64,000 bases of DNA from Boseongicola sp. Lineage in GTDB: Bacteria > Pseudomonadota > Alphaproteobacteria > Rhodobacterales > Rhodobacteraceae. Below the pieces are notes generated by a model that saw only the letters and a program-made list of their open reading frames with translations, ran no database searches and was not told where the DNA came from. Of this stretch, positions 44,646 to 55,229 are shown piece after piece (positions within the stretch are counted from its first letter, which is position 1; the number at the start of each line of letters is the position of its first letter). The position numbers were made by a program, and so were the translations under genes. The DNA is taken from assembly GCA_014075275.1 (NCBI GenBank), contig CP046179.1, positions 1,497,932-1,561,931 on the forward strand, written 5' to 3'.

Positions 44646-45275
44646 ATGAGTGAAGACCCGTTCGGTTTTGACCTAAGTGTGTCAACCGACAAGAAGAAAC
44701 GCTCTCGTACCCGGCGCGGCATGTCCGGGGCTTTCGAGACATCCACCCGCGCGTGCGACCACGCCGGTTGCCAGGAAGTCGGTCAGTATCGTGCGCCGAA
44801 GTCCCCGGATGATTTGGATGACTTTCTGTGGTTCTGCAAAGATCACGTCCGCGAATACAATCTGAAATGGAATTTCTTCCACGGATCAAACGAAGATGGT
44901 GTCGCCGCTCAAGCCGACAAAGATCGGGTCTGGGAGCGTGAAACCAAGCCCTTTGGCAAACCTGGCGACGAACAAAAAGCATGGGCCCGGCTGGGCATAG
45001 ACGATCCGCATCAGATCCTTGGGCAAAATGCGACTCGTAACCCTGGCAAAGGCATATCGGGTTCGCGCAAACTCCCGCCCACCGAACGCCGTGCGCTCGA
45101 CATTCTGGAAGCCCGCGATCATTGGACCAAAGCCGAGATCCGAAAATCGTATAAGTCACTGATCAAAGTGCTACATCCTGACATGAATGGCGGCGACAGA
45201 AGCCACGAAGAGCAACTGTCCGAAGTCGTCTGGGCCTGGGATCAGATTAAAGTTAGCCGCAATTTTTCGACTTAG
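44646..45275 (+). CDS. J-domain (DnaJ-like) co-chaperone
   Basis: 209 residues. The J domain is C-terminal (about 155-205): RRALDILEARDHWTKAEIRKSYKSLIKVLHPD in pieces, with the HPD motif at HPDMNGGD. The N-terminal 150 residues have a cysteine/histidine pattern (ACDHAGCQEVG, FLWFCKDH) that could bind zinc. It would stimulate DnaK ATPase. In related genomes this gene precedes cobS; here a chemotaxis receptor gene lies between. Confidence 0.9.
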   Translation: MSEDPFGFDLSVSTDKKKRSRTRRGMSGAFETSTRACDHAGCQEVGQYRAPKSPDDLDDFLWFCKDHVREYNLKWNFFHGSNEDGVAAQADKDRVWERETKPFGKPGDEQKAWARLGIDDPHQILGQNATRNPGKGISGSRKLPPTERRALDILEARDHWTKAEIRKSYKSLIKVLHPDMNGGDRSHEEQLSEVVWAWDQIKVSRNFST

Positions 45276-45338
45276 AGATCTGTAAATAGTTCCTCATAAG
45301 AGTGCGCCGGATATTCGGCACTCTTGTGGAGTCTTTGT

Positions 45339-47654
45339 ATGGGCAACTGGCGTATTTCTAAGCAGATCGGTGCACTTAATGGAATTGCGCTTGGAATTTT
45401 GACAGTCGCTTCACTGGCTGGTGTCATTGCGACTTTGCTTTTGACTCAGATCATCAGTCATTTCTCTGCTTCGGCCGACCGTACCCTGGCTGTTCAGGAA
45501 ATCGGCTCGCATGTGTATGAAGGCCGGCTGGCCGCACTGAAATACCGGGTATTGGACGATGCCGCGTTTGTCGAAGCTGTGAACGACAGCTTTCTCAACG
45601 CCTACGAGTCCGAGCGCCAGATCGTCACCAACATGGACGCATCCTCTGATCTGTTCGCCATCCACAATGAACTTTTCGCGAAAATCGGCACTTATCGCGA
45701 AACGTTTGCCAATTTGGCCGACATTCGAGCGGAGCGATCACAGTCAATCAAAGAGATGACCGCGGCCGGGGACACCGCCAAAATCAAACTAGATGTCTTG
45801 ATGGATCAGCTTTTCAACGAAGGGCACAAGGATGCCGCCTTCCATTCAGCGCTGGCGCAGCGCAACATGAAAACAGGAAAGATCGCCATTGAGCGCTTTA
45901 TTCGCAGCGGTGATCCAGCTGACTTCCAGCGGACAGAAGAATCTCTGACCGATGCACTAACCGAACTTGACCTTATCAATGATCCAAGCGTCCCCGATCG
46001 ATATTTGGCTCCGGTGGCAGAAACCCGGGCCCTGTTGAATTCTTTCATTTCGGCAAGTCACGAGGTGCATCGCGCAAACGACATCGATGTTGGATTGTCA
46101 TCTGAACTTGATCAGTTGGGTCCGGACCTTAAAAGCGGTCTTCAGAGCGTGACCGAGCGTGTTGTTTCCAGTCAGAATGCCTTGGAAATCAGCGGTCGCG
46201 ACCGTGGGCGGATCATCATCGCATTTTTAATATGCGCCGCACTTTTGTCCGGCATCGGACTGGCCGTCGCCGCGCGTCGAACTGCAGCGGGTATTTCGGC
46301 TGGTATCAATACAAGTGTTACCGAAATGGCATCTTTAGCAGATGGCGATCTGGCAATCGAAATCACCAATACCGAGCGCGAAAATGAACTGGGGGAGATT
46401 GCGCGCGCCCTGGAAGTCTTCCGCAGTAACAGCATTGAAACCCAAAAAATGCAGGAAAAAATCCGCGAAAATGAGGCTGATGAAGCTAAAGCGCGCGAAG
46501 AACAAACCAAGCGCGACCAGGTCACAGAAGAAGCGCAGCGTGCCGCCATGGAAAAAGAACGCTCGGCCATTATTCAAGATCTGTCACAAGGCCTCGGAAC
46601 AGTTCTTGACGCTGCAGCGCGCGGCGACTTCTCCAAGCGCATTGACAAGGAATTTGGCAACGAAGAACTCGACAAGATCGCTGCTGCGGTAAACGAGCTG
46701 GTTGCAAACGTTTCCGTAAGTATCGGCGAAACCGCACGGGTTCTTGCGCGCCTTGCCGAAGGTGATCTCTGCGAAAGAATGAACGGCCAGTTCGAAGGCA
46801 TATTCAACGACCTTGAGAATGGCTTGACCGATACGACGATCACACTTGGCAATCTCGTGACCGAAATCAGAACCCAATGCGAAGAGATCGGCGCAAGTTC
46901 AAGTCACATGAGAGACCAAGCCGGAGAATTGGCGAAACGCGCCGAGCATCAATCCTCGGCGCTGGAGGAAACGTCCGGCGCCATGGCAGAAATGTCTGCG
47001 TCGGTTCAAACAAGTGCCGAAGCCGCCCGCCAATCAGCCGGGATCGCCCAAGCCGCGACCCAGCGTGTTGACGAAGCCGGTGCAGTCGTCAGTTCAGCCA
47101 TATCTGCCATGACGGATATTCAGACGGCATCAGATAAGATCAACGAGATTGTGACGGTGATGGATGGCATCGCGTTTCAAACCAATCTTCTGGCATTGAA
47201 CGCATCAGTTGAGGCGGCACGGGCAGGTTCGGCAGGGAAAGGTTTTGCCGTTGTAGCCACCGAAGTGCGCGCATTGGCTCAAAGGTCGGGCGAAGCATCA
47301 AAAGACATCAAGTCACTTATCGACGAGTCGGCAACACAGGTTGTTCGCGGTGTCGAACTCGTTGAAAAAACCGGTGACACACTGACTGACGTCGTGACGC
47401 GCGTCCGAGATATGGCCGAAACCATGGACAGCCTTACCGCTTCGGCGCAAGAGCAGGCAACAAGCGTGAGTCGTGTATCGGATACAGTCTCGCAAATGGA
47501 TGGAATTACACAGAAAAATGCCAAACTGGCTGAAGACAGCCGAATGGAAGCCCGTCAACTGGCTGAAAAAATGGAAGTGATGCGCGCGCAGGTCAACCGT
47601 TTCAAAACGGAAAACGAAGGCGGCAATCAACAGACGCAATCAGTTGCGGCCTAA
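45339..47654 (+). CDS. Methyl-accepting chemotaxis protein
   Basis: 771 residues. Membrane segment 1 at about 14-37, a periplasmic helical sensor region (40-285), membrane segment 2 at about 290-312 ([20 protein letters not shown]), HAMP (about 313-370), a second HAMP-like stretch (about 430-485), and the coiled-coil signalling domain with hairpin tip [20 protein letters not shown] (about 607-627). No C-terminal CheR-binding pentapeptide is apparent. GGAG before ATG 45339 is preferred over a TTG five codons upstream. Ligand unknown; no other chemotaxis genes nearby. Confidence 0.95.
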   Translation: MGNWRISKQIGALNGIALGILTVASLAGVIATLLLTQIISHFSASADRTLAVQEIGSHVYEGRLAALKYRVLDDAAFVEAVNDSFLNAYESERQIVTNMDASSDLFAIHNELFAKIGTYRETFANLADIRAERSQSIKEMTAAGDTAKIKLDVLMDQLFNEGHKDAAFHSALAQRNMKTGKIAIERFIRSGDPADFQRTEESLTDALTELDLINDPSVPDRYLAPVAETRALLNSFISASHEVHRANDIDVGLSSELDQLGPDLKSGLQSVTERVVSSQNALEISGRDRGRIIIAFLICAALLSGIGLAVAARRTAAGISAGINTSVTEMASLADGDLAIEITNTERENELGEIARALEVFRSNSIETQKMQEKIRENEADEAKAREEQTKRDQVTEEAQRAAMEKERSAIIQDLSQGLGTVLDAAARGDFSKRIDKEFGNEELDKIAAAVNELVANVSVSIGETARVLARLAEGDLCERMNGQFEGIFNDLENGLTDTTITLGNLVTEIRTQCEEIGASSSHMRDQAGELAKRAEHQSSALEETSGAMAEMSASVQTSAEAARQSAGIAQAATQRVDEAGAVVSSAISAMTDIQTASDKINEIVTVMDGIAFQTNLLALNASVEAARAGSAGKGFAVVATEVRALAQRSGEASKDIKSLIDESATQVVRGVELVEKTGDTLTDVVTRVRDMAETMDSLTASAQEQATSVSRVSDTVSQMDGITQKNAKLAEDSRMEARQLAEKMEVMRAQVNRFKTENEGGNQQTQSVAA

Positions 47655-48056
47655 GTTGATGTAAATAAACAGTAATATTCCCCTTTGAAAGATCATCAGC
47701 GGGGCATACTACATTTTGGATACACATATTTCGAAAATTTGAAACTTGTCGCGGGATGCCGGTAGCCCGCACTTGTTATGAGCTCCTCCGACCGGATCGA
47801 TCACAGAATTTGCACGATAATTCGAGCTTCCGCACCCCGCCATCAGGCGAGGTGCGACACTCACTAAAACAACACCACTGAAAATGCCGCTGTTTCGCAA
47901 CAGCAATGCCATTTTCGCATCTCAACACAAAAATTCGGTAAACCACACTCGAAGGAATTCGATTACTTCCCAGCCGCTTCCTCTTGCACCAACCGAAATT
48001 ATGAGGCACCTCGGTAATCACCGGTAAACAGACCATATTTATGCTAGGAATTTGTG
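47655..48056. other. 402-base gap before cobS
   Basis: No gene. AT-richer than its surroundings. Contains the two-tier hairpin at 47880-47916. The cobalamin riboswitch B12-box was looked for and not found. Confidence 0.55.
47880..47916. other. Two-tier stem-loop upstream of cobS
   Basis: Outer stem GAAAATG/CATTTTC (7 bp), internal loop, inner stem GCTGTT/AACAGC with TCGC tetraloop. No T-run follows; could be an RNA processing or regulatory element. Confidence 0.45.
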
Positions 48057-49040
48057 ATGGATTACACGCGGATAGACCCAGACACCAAGCCTTCCGAGGA
48101 AGTTGATGTCCGCGAGACATTTGGCATTGATACCGACATGAAGGTGCGCGCGTTTTACGAGTCAAACGAGCGGGTCCCAGAGGTTGACCCAACCTATAAG
48201 TTTGACCCCGATACAACGCTGGCCATCTTAGCGGGATTTCAGTTTAACCGTCGTGTCCTGATCCAGGGTTATCACGGAACAGGTAAATCGACCCACGTTG
48301 AACAGGTGGCTGCGCGCCTGAACTGGCCCTGCGTAAGGGTAAACCTCGACAGCCACATCAGCCGGATCGACCTCATCGGCAAAGACCAGATCAAGATCGA
48401 CAAGGGCATCCAATATACCGAATTCCAGGAAGGGATTTTACCCTGGGCTTTGCGCAATCCGGCGGCAATCGTTTTTGACGAATACGATGCCGGCCGCGCC
48501 GATGTGATGTTCGTCATCCAGCGTGTTCTGGAAGTTGACGGCAAGCTTACCCTGCTCGACCAAAACGAGGTCATCGACCCCCACCCATATTTTCGTTTGT
48601 TTGCAACCGCTAACACCGTGGGTTTGGGGGATACAACCGGGCTGTATCACGGAACACAGCAAATCAACCAAGCGCAAATGGACAGATGGACCTTGGTCGC
48701 GACACTGAACTACCTCAGTCATGCAGCAGAATCTGCAATTGTTCTGTCAAAAGCACCTCATTACAACACCGAGCGCGGCCGCAAGATCATTGCGCAGATG
48801 GTGACCGTCGCGGATCTGACACGAACCGCCTTTATGAACGGCGATCTGTCGACAGTTATGAGCCCCCGGACAGTGATCGCCTGGGCGCAAAATGCCGAAA
48901 CCCTGCGGTCAGTCGGATATGCGTTCCGCCTAACATTCCTGAACAAGTGCGACGAACTTGAACGCCAAACCGTTGCAGAATTCTATCAGCGCTGCTTTGA
49001 CGAAGAGCTTCCCGAAAGCGCAGCAAGCGTCGCATTCTGA
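48057..49040 (+). CDS. cobS: Cobaltochelatase subunit CobS
   Basis: AAA+ ATPase subunit of the aerobic cobalt chelatase for vitamin B12. 327 residues. Walker [10 protein letters not shown] (71-79), Walker [10 protein letters not shown] (about 140), and the family blocks [14 protein letters not shown] and [22 protein letters not shown] in pieces. Start ATG 48057 is behind AGGAA; GTG 48054 is directly before it. CobT follows after 79 bases. CobN, the large subunit, is not in the window. Confidence 0.97.
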   Translation: MDYTRIDPDTKPSEEVDVRETFGIDTDMKVRAFYESNERVPEVDPTYKFDPDTTLAILAGFQFNRRVLIQGYHGTGKSTHVEQVAARLNWPCVRVNLDSHISRIDLIGKDQIKIDKGIQYTEFQEGILPWALRNPAAIVFDEYDAGRADVMFVIQRVLEVDGKLTLLDQNEVIDPHPYFRLFATANTVGLGDTTGLYHGTQQINQAQMDRWTLVATLNYLSHAAESAIVLSKAPHYNTERGRKIIAQMVTVADLTRTAFMNGDLSTVMSPRTVIAWAQNAETLRSVGYAFRLTFLNKCDELERQTVAEFYQRCFDEELPESAASVAF

Positions 49041-49119
49041 TGTCCCCGCGCCAAGATTTTTTACAAAAAAATCTTATCCGAATTTTCACTGAAAATTCGG
49101 CCGCAACGGAGCGAGCACG

Positions 49120-51000
49120 ATGAGTTCAAAAAAAGATAACCCGGCCGACCCGTTCAAAAAAGCCTTGGCAGAGGCCACCAAAGTCTTGGCCAATGACCCA
49201 GAGCTTGGGGTGAGTTTTTCGGTTGATCCACCCGGAAAATCGCAGGAAATGGTCCGACTTCCGCAAGTCACTCGGCGGATGACAAAGGACGAGGTCCTTT
49301 TGGCCCGCGGCACTGCTGATGGCTACGCATTGCGTCACAGGTATCACAACGACAAAACCTTTAACCGTTATACCCCTGACGGCGACATGGCCCGCGACAT
49401 CTATGAAGCCATGGAAGTGGCGCGCTGCGAGGCCGTCGGCGCGATCGACATGCCGGGCACCGCTGGAAACATCGACGCCCGCATCGCGCACGAAGCCGTA
49501 CGACGAGGATACGGGCAAATTCGCGAATCCAGCGAAGCCCCGCTGGCTGTCGCTGCGGGATATCTTGTTCGACACCTTGCCACAGGCAGACAGCTGCCCG
49601 AGGGCGCCGACAACATCATGAATTTGTGGCGTGGATTCATCGAAGAACAGGCCGGCGGGACATTAGACGATCTAAATAGCGTCTTAACAGACCAAGCCGA
49701 ATTTGCGCGCTTTGCGCGCCAGGTCATCACTGATCTAGGCTATGGTGACCAGTTGGGCGACGATCCGGATTTGGACGATCCCGAACAAGACGATCAGGCC
49801 GACGAAAGCGCCGAAGAGCAGGAAAATCCGGACAGCCAGGGCAATGAAGACGGCGAGAGCGAAGACGCTTCAGAAGCCAGCGCCGACCAAAGCCAAGAAG
49901 CTCAGGACGATCAAAGTAAGGCACAGCTATCTATGGACGATATGTCCGATATGGAGATGGGCGACGAGGCCGAAATGCCCGACGCCGAAAGTGAGATGGA
50001 ACCACCTCCGCCTGCGCCAATAAGCGACGCTGATCCGAATTATTCTGTTTATTCAACAGAGTATGACGAAGAAATCAAAGCCGAGGATCTGGCCGAGCCA
50101 GCGGAACTGGAACGCCTGCGTGCTTATCTGGACCAACAGCTTGACCCGTTGAAAGGTGCCGTCAGCCGTTTGGCCAATAAATTACAGCGTCGCCTTATGG
50201 CCCAGCAAAACCGGTCATGGCAATTCGATTTGGACGAGGGTATTCTGGACGCCGCGCGTTTGGCGCGCATTATCGCAAATCCGACGATTCCACTGGCCTA
50301 TAAGCAAGAATCTGACACTGAATTTCGCGATACAGTTGTGACGCTGCTTTTAGACAACTCGGGCTCGATGCGAGGCCGGCCAATTTCCATCGCCGCAATC
50401 AGTGCCGATATTCTGGCCCGCACGCTGGAACGCTGCAACGTCAAGGTCGAAATCCTGGGATTCACGACCCGTGCGTGGAAAGGTGGTCAGGCCCGCGAAG
50501 TCTGGCTTCAGGATGGTCGGCCACAATTGCCGGGCCGCCTCAATGATTTGCGCCACATCATATACAAAAGCGCTGATGCACCGTGGAGACGCTCGCGCGA
50601 CAATCTGGGGCTCATGATGAAAGAGGGCCTGCTCAAGGAAAACATTGATGGCGAAGCTCTGGAATGGGCATATCGTAGACTGATGGCGCGCCGTGAACAG
50701 CGAAAAATCCTAATGGTAATCTCGGACGGGGCACCAGTTGATGATTCAACATTGTCCATCAACCCGGCAAATTTCCTTGAGAAGCATCTGCGCGACGTCA
50801 TAAATTTGGTCGAGAAACGCAAAGCTGTCGAACTTTTAGCGATCGGCATTGGCCATGATGTCACCCGGTACTATGAAAGAGCTGTCACTATCACTGACGT
50901 CGAACAACTGGCCGGTGCAATGACAGAACAATTAGCCGCTTTGTTCGAAAGCAATCCCCGCGCCCGTGCCCGCCAGTTGCGGCAAAAACGGGCCATCTGA
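49120..51000 (+). CDS. cobT: Cobaltochelatase subunit CobT
   Basis: 626 residues. N-terminal domain (1-205), a very acidic Asp/Glu/Ser/Gln-rich region (about 210-300), and a von Willebrand A domain with MIDAS motif DNSGSMRG near residue 411 and [10 protein letters not shown] near 540. It assembles with CobS into the two-ring motor that drives CobN. Its stop overlaps the start of the aminopeptidase gene (TGATG), so the latter is co-translated. Confidence 0.97.
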   Translation: MSSKKDNPADPFKKALAEATKVLANDPELGVSFSVDPPGKSQEMVRLPQVTRRMTKDEVLLARGTADGYALRHRYHNDKTFNRYTPDGDMARDIYEAMEVARCEAVGAIDMPGTAGNIDARIAHEAVRRGYGQIRESSEAPLAVAAGYLVRHLATGRQLPEGADNIMNLWRGFIEEQAGGTLDDLNSVLTDQAEFARFARQVITDLGYGDQLGDDPDLDDPEQDDQADESAEEQENPDSQGNEDGESEDASEASADQSQEAQDDQSKAQLSMDDMSDMEMGDEAEMPDAESEMEPPPPAPISDADPNYSVYSTEYDEEIKAEDLAEPAELERLRAYLDQQLDPLKGAVSRLANKLQRRLMAQQNRSWQFDLDEGILDAARLARIIANPTIPLAYKQESDTEFRDTVVTLLLDNSGSMRGRPISIAAISADILARTLERCNVKVEILGFTTRAWKGGQAREVWLQDGRPQLPGRLNDLRHIIYKSADAPWRRSRDNLGLMMKEGLLKENIDGEALEWAYRRLMARREQRKILMVISDGAPVDDSTLSINPANFLEKHLRDVINLVEKRKAVELLAIGIGHDVTRYYERAVTITDVEQLAGAMTEQLAALFESNPRARARQLRQKRAI

Positions 51001-52814
51001 TGTTTCAGAACTTCGAGGCCAGTTCCTCGCCGGATCAGGGACCACCACGATTGAAAGCGCTGCGTGCCGTCCTGGAAGCCACTGAATTGGATGGGTTTAT
51101 TGTGCCGCGCGCGGACGCCCACCAAGGCGAATACGTAGCCCCAGCCGATGAGCGCCTTGCCTGGCTAACCGGTTTCACCGGTTCCGCCGGTTTTGCCGTC
51201 GTTCTAAAAGATGACGCCGGTATTTTTATCGACGGACGTTATACGGCACAAGTGCGCGATCAGGTCGACACCGAGCACTTTACACCCGTTAACTGGCCCG
51301 CAACCCGCCTTGCGGACTGGGCTATGGCGCGATTGTCGGACGGCGATTGCCTGGCTTTCGATCCATGGCTGCATACCGTGGATGAGATCCGCCAGTTGAC
51401 CAAATTGCTCGAACCAAAAGGCATCGAAATCACCTATTGGGACAATATGGTCGACGAAGTTTGGGAAGATCGCCCGGCTCGCCCGACCGCGCCGATGCGC
51501 GTTTTTCCAGACAGCATTGCCGGAAAAACCGCTGCCGAAAAATGCGATGCGGTAGCCGAAGATCTGAAGGCAGCCGGGCACAAGGCCTGCGTGATTACGC
51601 TGCCGGATTCCATATGCTGGCTATTGAACATCCGCGGCAGTGATATGGCCCATAACCCATTGGTCCATTGCTTTGCCGTAGTTCACGACACTGGAAGTGT
51701 GGATTTGTTTTCGGACGCTCCGGCAGACGAGGCCGTAGTTAGCCACCTTGGCGCGCGCGTGACCAGACATGCATACGATAGGCTGCTGGAATTTTTTGAA
51801 ACTCTGACTGGAAAGATCAGAATTGATCCCAAATCTGCGCCACTTAAGGTCGAAGCACATCTGTCGGGGCAAAATCAGCTCGCACCCGGCGCGCCCGAGC
51901 CAGTTGATGGCCCCGATCCCTGTGTCATGCCAAAGGCCCGAAAGACCGAGGCCGAGATCACTGCAACGCGCGAAGCGCACTTGCGCGATGGCGCAGCAAT
52001 GGTCGAATTTTTAGCGTGGTTTGACAGCGAGGCCCCAAAGGGCGATTTGACTGAAATCGACGCTGCCAAATCACTTGAAGGCTTCCGGCGCGCGACCAAC
52101 GCGCTACAAGAAATCTCATTTGATACCATCTCAGGCGCCGGTCCAAATGGCGCAATCGTGCATTACCGCGTCACTGAAGACACCAATCGACCGATCAGAA
52201 CGGGCGAGTTGTATCTTGTTGATTCTGGTGGGCAATACATCGATGGCACGACAGATATCACCAGAACACTGGTGGTTGGCGAGCCGAGCGCAGAACACCG
52301 CGCAGCGTTCACTCGTGTGTTACAAGGCATGATCGCCATCAGCCGAGCGCGGTTTCCGCGAGGTCTTGCAGGACGAGACTTGGATGCCCTGGCGCGCGCG
52401 CCGCTCTGGATGGCTGGGCAAGACTATGACCATGGCACCGGTCATGGTGTTGGTGTCTTTTTGAATGTTCACGAGGGGCCACAGCGTTTGTCGCGCATCT
52501 CCGAGGTTCCGCTTGAACCAGGCATGATCCTGTCGAATGAGCCGGGTTATTACAAAGCCGGTGCGTTCGGCATTCGAATCGAGAACCTGATCGTCGTTCA
52601 AGAGGCTCCAAAACTGGGCGATAATCGTGATCACTTTGACTTTGAAACATTGACCTATGCACCGATTGATTTGCGACTTGTCGACCCCGAACTTTTGGGT
52701 CCTGGCGAACAAAGCTGGTTGAATTCGTACCACCACAAAGTCCGCCAAAAACTCGAAACCAGAGTATCGGCTGAAGCCCGTCTCTGGTTAATTGACGCAA
52801 CCAGACCTATCTAG
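51000..52814 (+). CDS. Aminopeptidase P family protein (Xaa-Pro aminopeptidase)
   Basis: 604 residues with three domains as in long aminopeptidases P: two creatinase-like N-terminal domains and an M24 catalytic domain. All five metal ligands are visible: two Asp in VDSGGQYIDGTTDITRT, His in HGTGHGVGVFLNVHEGP, Glu in LSNEPGYYK and Glu in IRIENL. Removes the first residue of peptides with proline second. Starts one base inside cobT's stop. It makes a useful intact comparison for the altered M24 protein at 19703-21007. Confidence 0.95.
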   Translation: MFQNFEASSSPDQGPPRLKALRAVLEATELDGFIVPRADAHQGEYVAPADERLAWLTGFTGSAGFAVVLKDDAGIFIDGRYTAQVRDQVDTEHFTPVNWPATRLADWAMARLSDGDCLAFDPWLHTVDEIRQLTKLLEPKGIEITYWDNMVDEVWEDRPARPTAPMRVFPDSIAGKTAAEKCDAVAEDLKAAGHKACVITLPDSICWLLNIRGSDMAHNPLVHCFAVVHDTGSVDLFSDAPADEAVVSHLGARVTRHAYDRLLEFFETLTGKIRIDPKSAPLKVEAHLSGQNQLAPGAPEPVDGPDPCVMPKARKTEAEITATREAHLRDGAAMVEFLAWFDSEAPKGDLTEIDAAKSLEGFRRATNALQEISFDTISGAGPNGAIVHYRVTEDTNRPIRTGELYLVDSGGQYIDGTTDITRTLVVGEPSAEHRAAFTRVLQGMIAISRARFPRGLAGRDLDALARAPLWMAGQDYDHGTGHGVGVFLNVHEGPQRLSRISEVPLEPGMILSNEPGYYKAGAFGIRIENLIVVQEAPKLGDNRDHFDFETLTYAPIDLRLVDPELLGPGEQSWLNSYHHKVRQKLETRVSAEARLWLIDATRPI

Positions 52815-52877
52815 GGCTGAAAGACATTCGAACAGCCCTTTGTTACTATGCGAAACCAATCATAGGGGGTCCCTTTT

Positions 52878-53222
52878 ATGGCCGACCGCATCACAATCAG
52901 CCCTGCCGCCGGCACCTGGACTATTCGCGCAGGCGGCGCGATTCTTGGCGAAAGCACAAATGCGCTTGAATTGAAGGAAAACGGCTACCCTACGCGCATC
53001 TATTTCCCACGCGACGACATCGCCATGGCCTTTCTGGATGACAGCGACACCAAGACCGTCTGCCCCTACAAGGGCGATGCAAATTACTTTTCGATTGTGA
53101 CCAAAAGCACCACGATCAAGGATGCTGCGTGGAGTTATGAAACTCCGATTGAGAGCGTCTCCGAAATTGTGGGCCACCTGTCCTTCGCTGATGACGAGCG
53201 CATCACCATCGAACAGATCTGA
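52878..53222 (+). CDS. DUF427 domain protein
   Basis: 114 residues with the DUF427 pattern: RITISPAAGTWTIRAGGAIL, then YPTRIYFPRDDIAM, KTVCPYKGDANYFSI (about 57-71) and AAWSYETPIESV. The CPYKG(D/A) block is the family hallmark. The fold is a small beta barrel with no proven function. GGGGGT lies upstream of the ATG. Convergent with the ClC gene. Confidence 0.88.
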   Translation: MADRITISPAAGTWTIRAGGAILGESTNALELKENGYPTRIYFPRDDIAMAFLDDSDTKTVCPYKGDANYFSIVTKSTTIKDAAWSYETPIESVSEIVGHLSFADDERITIEQI

Positions 53223-53241
53223 CCTCGAAAATTAACCTTCG

Positions 53242-54930
53242 TTAACTGTGTTCTTCCGCCGCTGTAGCGGCCAACGCTCGGTTGTAGGCACGCAGGGCGT
53301 CCACATGGAAAAGCGCCCCATGTATTTGCGGTGCCTCGCCTTCCTCCCCAACGGTCACCACTGGCAAAAACTGCCGCCCAGTCGTTTCAAACAAGGGCAA
53401 TGCCGTCTCAAGCGTTGCGTTCCGCCTCACCCAATGTCCCGCTTCAATCGCCTCCCAAACGGCATCTTCTGGCGCGGCGCGCGGGTCGTCCATAGGTCGC
53501 ATCACGTTGGCCACCCGGTACATCGACAACAGATAGGCCTGCGGCCCGGCCGCCAGATGAATGTTGCGACGCTCTAGCTGCGTTAAGAAGAATGAACGGT
53601 CCACCAGTCGCGAGGCAATTGCCGTCGACATTGACACCGCCACCATCACCGCCAGCCCTGTCTGCCAATCCCCGGTCAGCTCAAACACGATCAAAGTCGT
53701 GGATATTGGCGCGCCCAGAACCGCCGCCGCAACCGCGCCCATGCCGGCCAACGCATACAGTGTCTCGGACCCGGACACGTTGGGGAATACGCTGGTGGCG
53801 ATCAATCCGAATGCCAAGCCCAACAGCGCACCCACCATCAAAGATGGCGAAAAGACCCCACCACCCATGCGCCCACCCATAGTGATTGCCACCGCCGCAA
53901 CCTTCAGAACACAAAAGACAATCGCCTCATGCAGCAGCAAGGACCCCGTCAAAGCTGCCGAGGTCGTCTCGTATCCAACGCCGATGATATGAGGAAAGAA
54001 AATCGCCAATCCACCCAGCATCGCGCCCGCAACAGCGGGTCGTAAATACCGCGGCATACCCGACCGTCGCCGCACGAAGCTGGCAAATGTATCCGCCAGA
54101 AAGATCGCCCGCATCATAATAACGGCCGCCAGACCCGACACCATTCCAAGGATCAGAAAAGCAGGCAATTCGACATAAAACGCCAACCCGCCTTCCGCCA
54201 GCAGGCTGAACTCTGTCACATCACCAAATGCCAAACGGTTGATCACAGTGCCCGCAACACTGGCTATTACAATCGGCGCGAATGCATGCACCGCAAAGTG
54301 GCGCAATACCACCTCCAGCGCGAACAAGGCCCCGGCAATCGGCGCGTTGAACGACGCTGAAACCGCTGCCGCCACTGCGCAGCCCAAAAGATCACGCCCG
54401 GTTATTTCGTCGGCATTCAGCCGCGTTGACACCCAGGCAGATATCACCGCAGCCAGGTGCACCACCGGCCCTTCCCGTCCAGTCGATCCTCCGGTACCCA
54501 GCGTCACCATTGAGGCCAGTGCCGAAGCCAGCCCTGCGCGCTTTTCAACCCGCCCGTCATGCATCGCCGCGCCTTCAATCACATCGGCAACCGACCGAAC
54601 GCGCCCATCCGGCGTAAACCGGTTCAGGATCAACCCAACAATCAAGCCCCCGAATATCGGGATAATTAAAATCAGATACCAGGGAAGGGTTTCCGCAAAT
54701 GAATGGATCAGCCGGACATTGTCGGTGCCATACAGCGTTTCCTGCAACCAGTTGACCCCGGCCCGAAATAAGATGGCCGCAAACCCTGACGCAATCCCGA
54801 TAAACAACGCGATAAACCAGAACTGGATCCGGTTCGGCCCTCGGTGTCGGATGACGCGCCAACCGGACTTGCAGGCGGACAAGACCTCCTCAAGTTGACT
54901 GCCGATCATCGTTTTGCGGGGGGCGTCCAT
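53242..54930 (-). CDS. ClC-family chloride channel/transporter with C-terminal CBS region
   Basis: 562 residues, about ten or more helices. The gating-glutamate motif is GSTGREGPVVHLAA (about 148-160) and the pore segment APISTTLIVFELTGDWQ is present near 400. The first selectivity loop, usually GSGIP, reads GRVRSVADVIE, a known divergence in non-chloride-specific or channel-type members, so ion preference is open. A CBS-like tail (about 455-550) follows the membrane part. Confidence 0.93.
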   Translation of the reverse strand: MDAPRKTMIGSQLEEVLSACKSGWRVIRHRGPNRIQFWFIALFIGIASGFAAILFRAGVNWLQETLYGTDNVRLIHSFAETLPWYLILIIPIFGGLIVGLILNRFTPDGRVRSVADVIEGAAMHDGRVEKRAGLASALASMVTLGTGGSTGREGPVVHLAAVISAWVSTRLNADEITGRDLLGCAVAAAVSASFNAPIAGALFALEVVLRHFAVHAFAPIVIASVAGTVINRLAFGDVTEFSLLAEGGLAFYVELPAFLILGMVSGLAAVIMMRAIFLADTFASFVRRRSGMPRYLRPAVAGAMLGGLAIFFPHIIGVGYETTSAALTGSLLLHEAIVFCVLKVAAVAITMGGRMGGGVFSPSLMVGALLGLAFGLIATSVFPNVSGSETLYALAGMGAVAAAVLGAPISTTLIVFELTGDWQTGLAVMVAVSMSTAIASRLVDRSFFLTQLERRNIHLAAGPQAYLLSMYRVANVMRPMDDPRAAPEDAVWEAIEAGHWVRRNATLETALPLFETTGRQFLPVVTVGEEGEAPQIHGALFHVDALRAYNRALAATAAEEHS

Positions 54931-55229
54931 CGTCGGGATCCCGCGCGGAGCTTTTCTAACAACTCAAAGCTCTGGGTGGTCCGCGCGCCCGGCTTCGACC
55001 CGCATCGCCTACTTGCGGCGGGTAACACCCGTGTTAGGCCAGCGCTTGCATCCACGAAACCCCGAATTCACGTTGCGCTTCCATATGTTACCAACTGTGA
55101 TGGGATTACGCCGTGAACATGGGGGTATGGCCGCACCTCTCACCATCCCGTGACGATGATGACAGACCCCTTGCGCCACCGTCGAATGGCGCACACCTTC
55201 GGCATCAAAGCATTTAGGAGACCTCGCCC
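54931..55229. other. Divergent promoter region, no gene seen
   Basis: About 300 bases between the ClC gene (minus) and the hydrolase-OsmC gene (plus). No conserved site recognised except TAGGAGAC, the ribosome site of the plus-strand gene. Confidence 0.5.

Noticed and set aside
44569-45159. N-terminal extension of the BolA frame
   Set aside because: The open frame continues 590 bases upstream but overlaps the J-domain gene antisense; family length and start fit 44568.
47655-48056. Cobalamin riboswitch before cobS
   Set aside because: The gap is long enough but no B12-box or receptor core sequence could be found.
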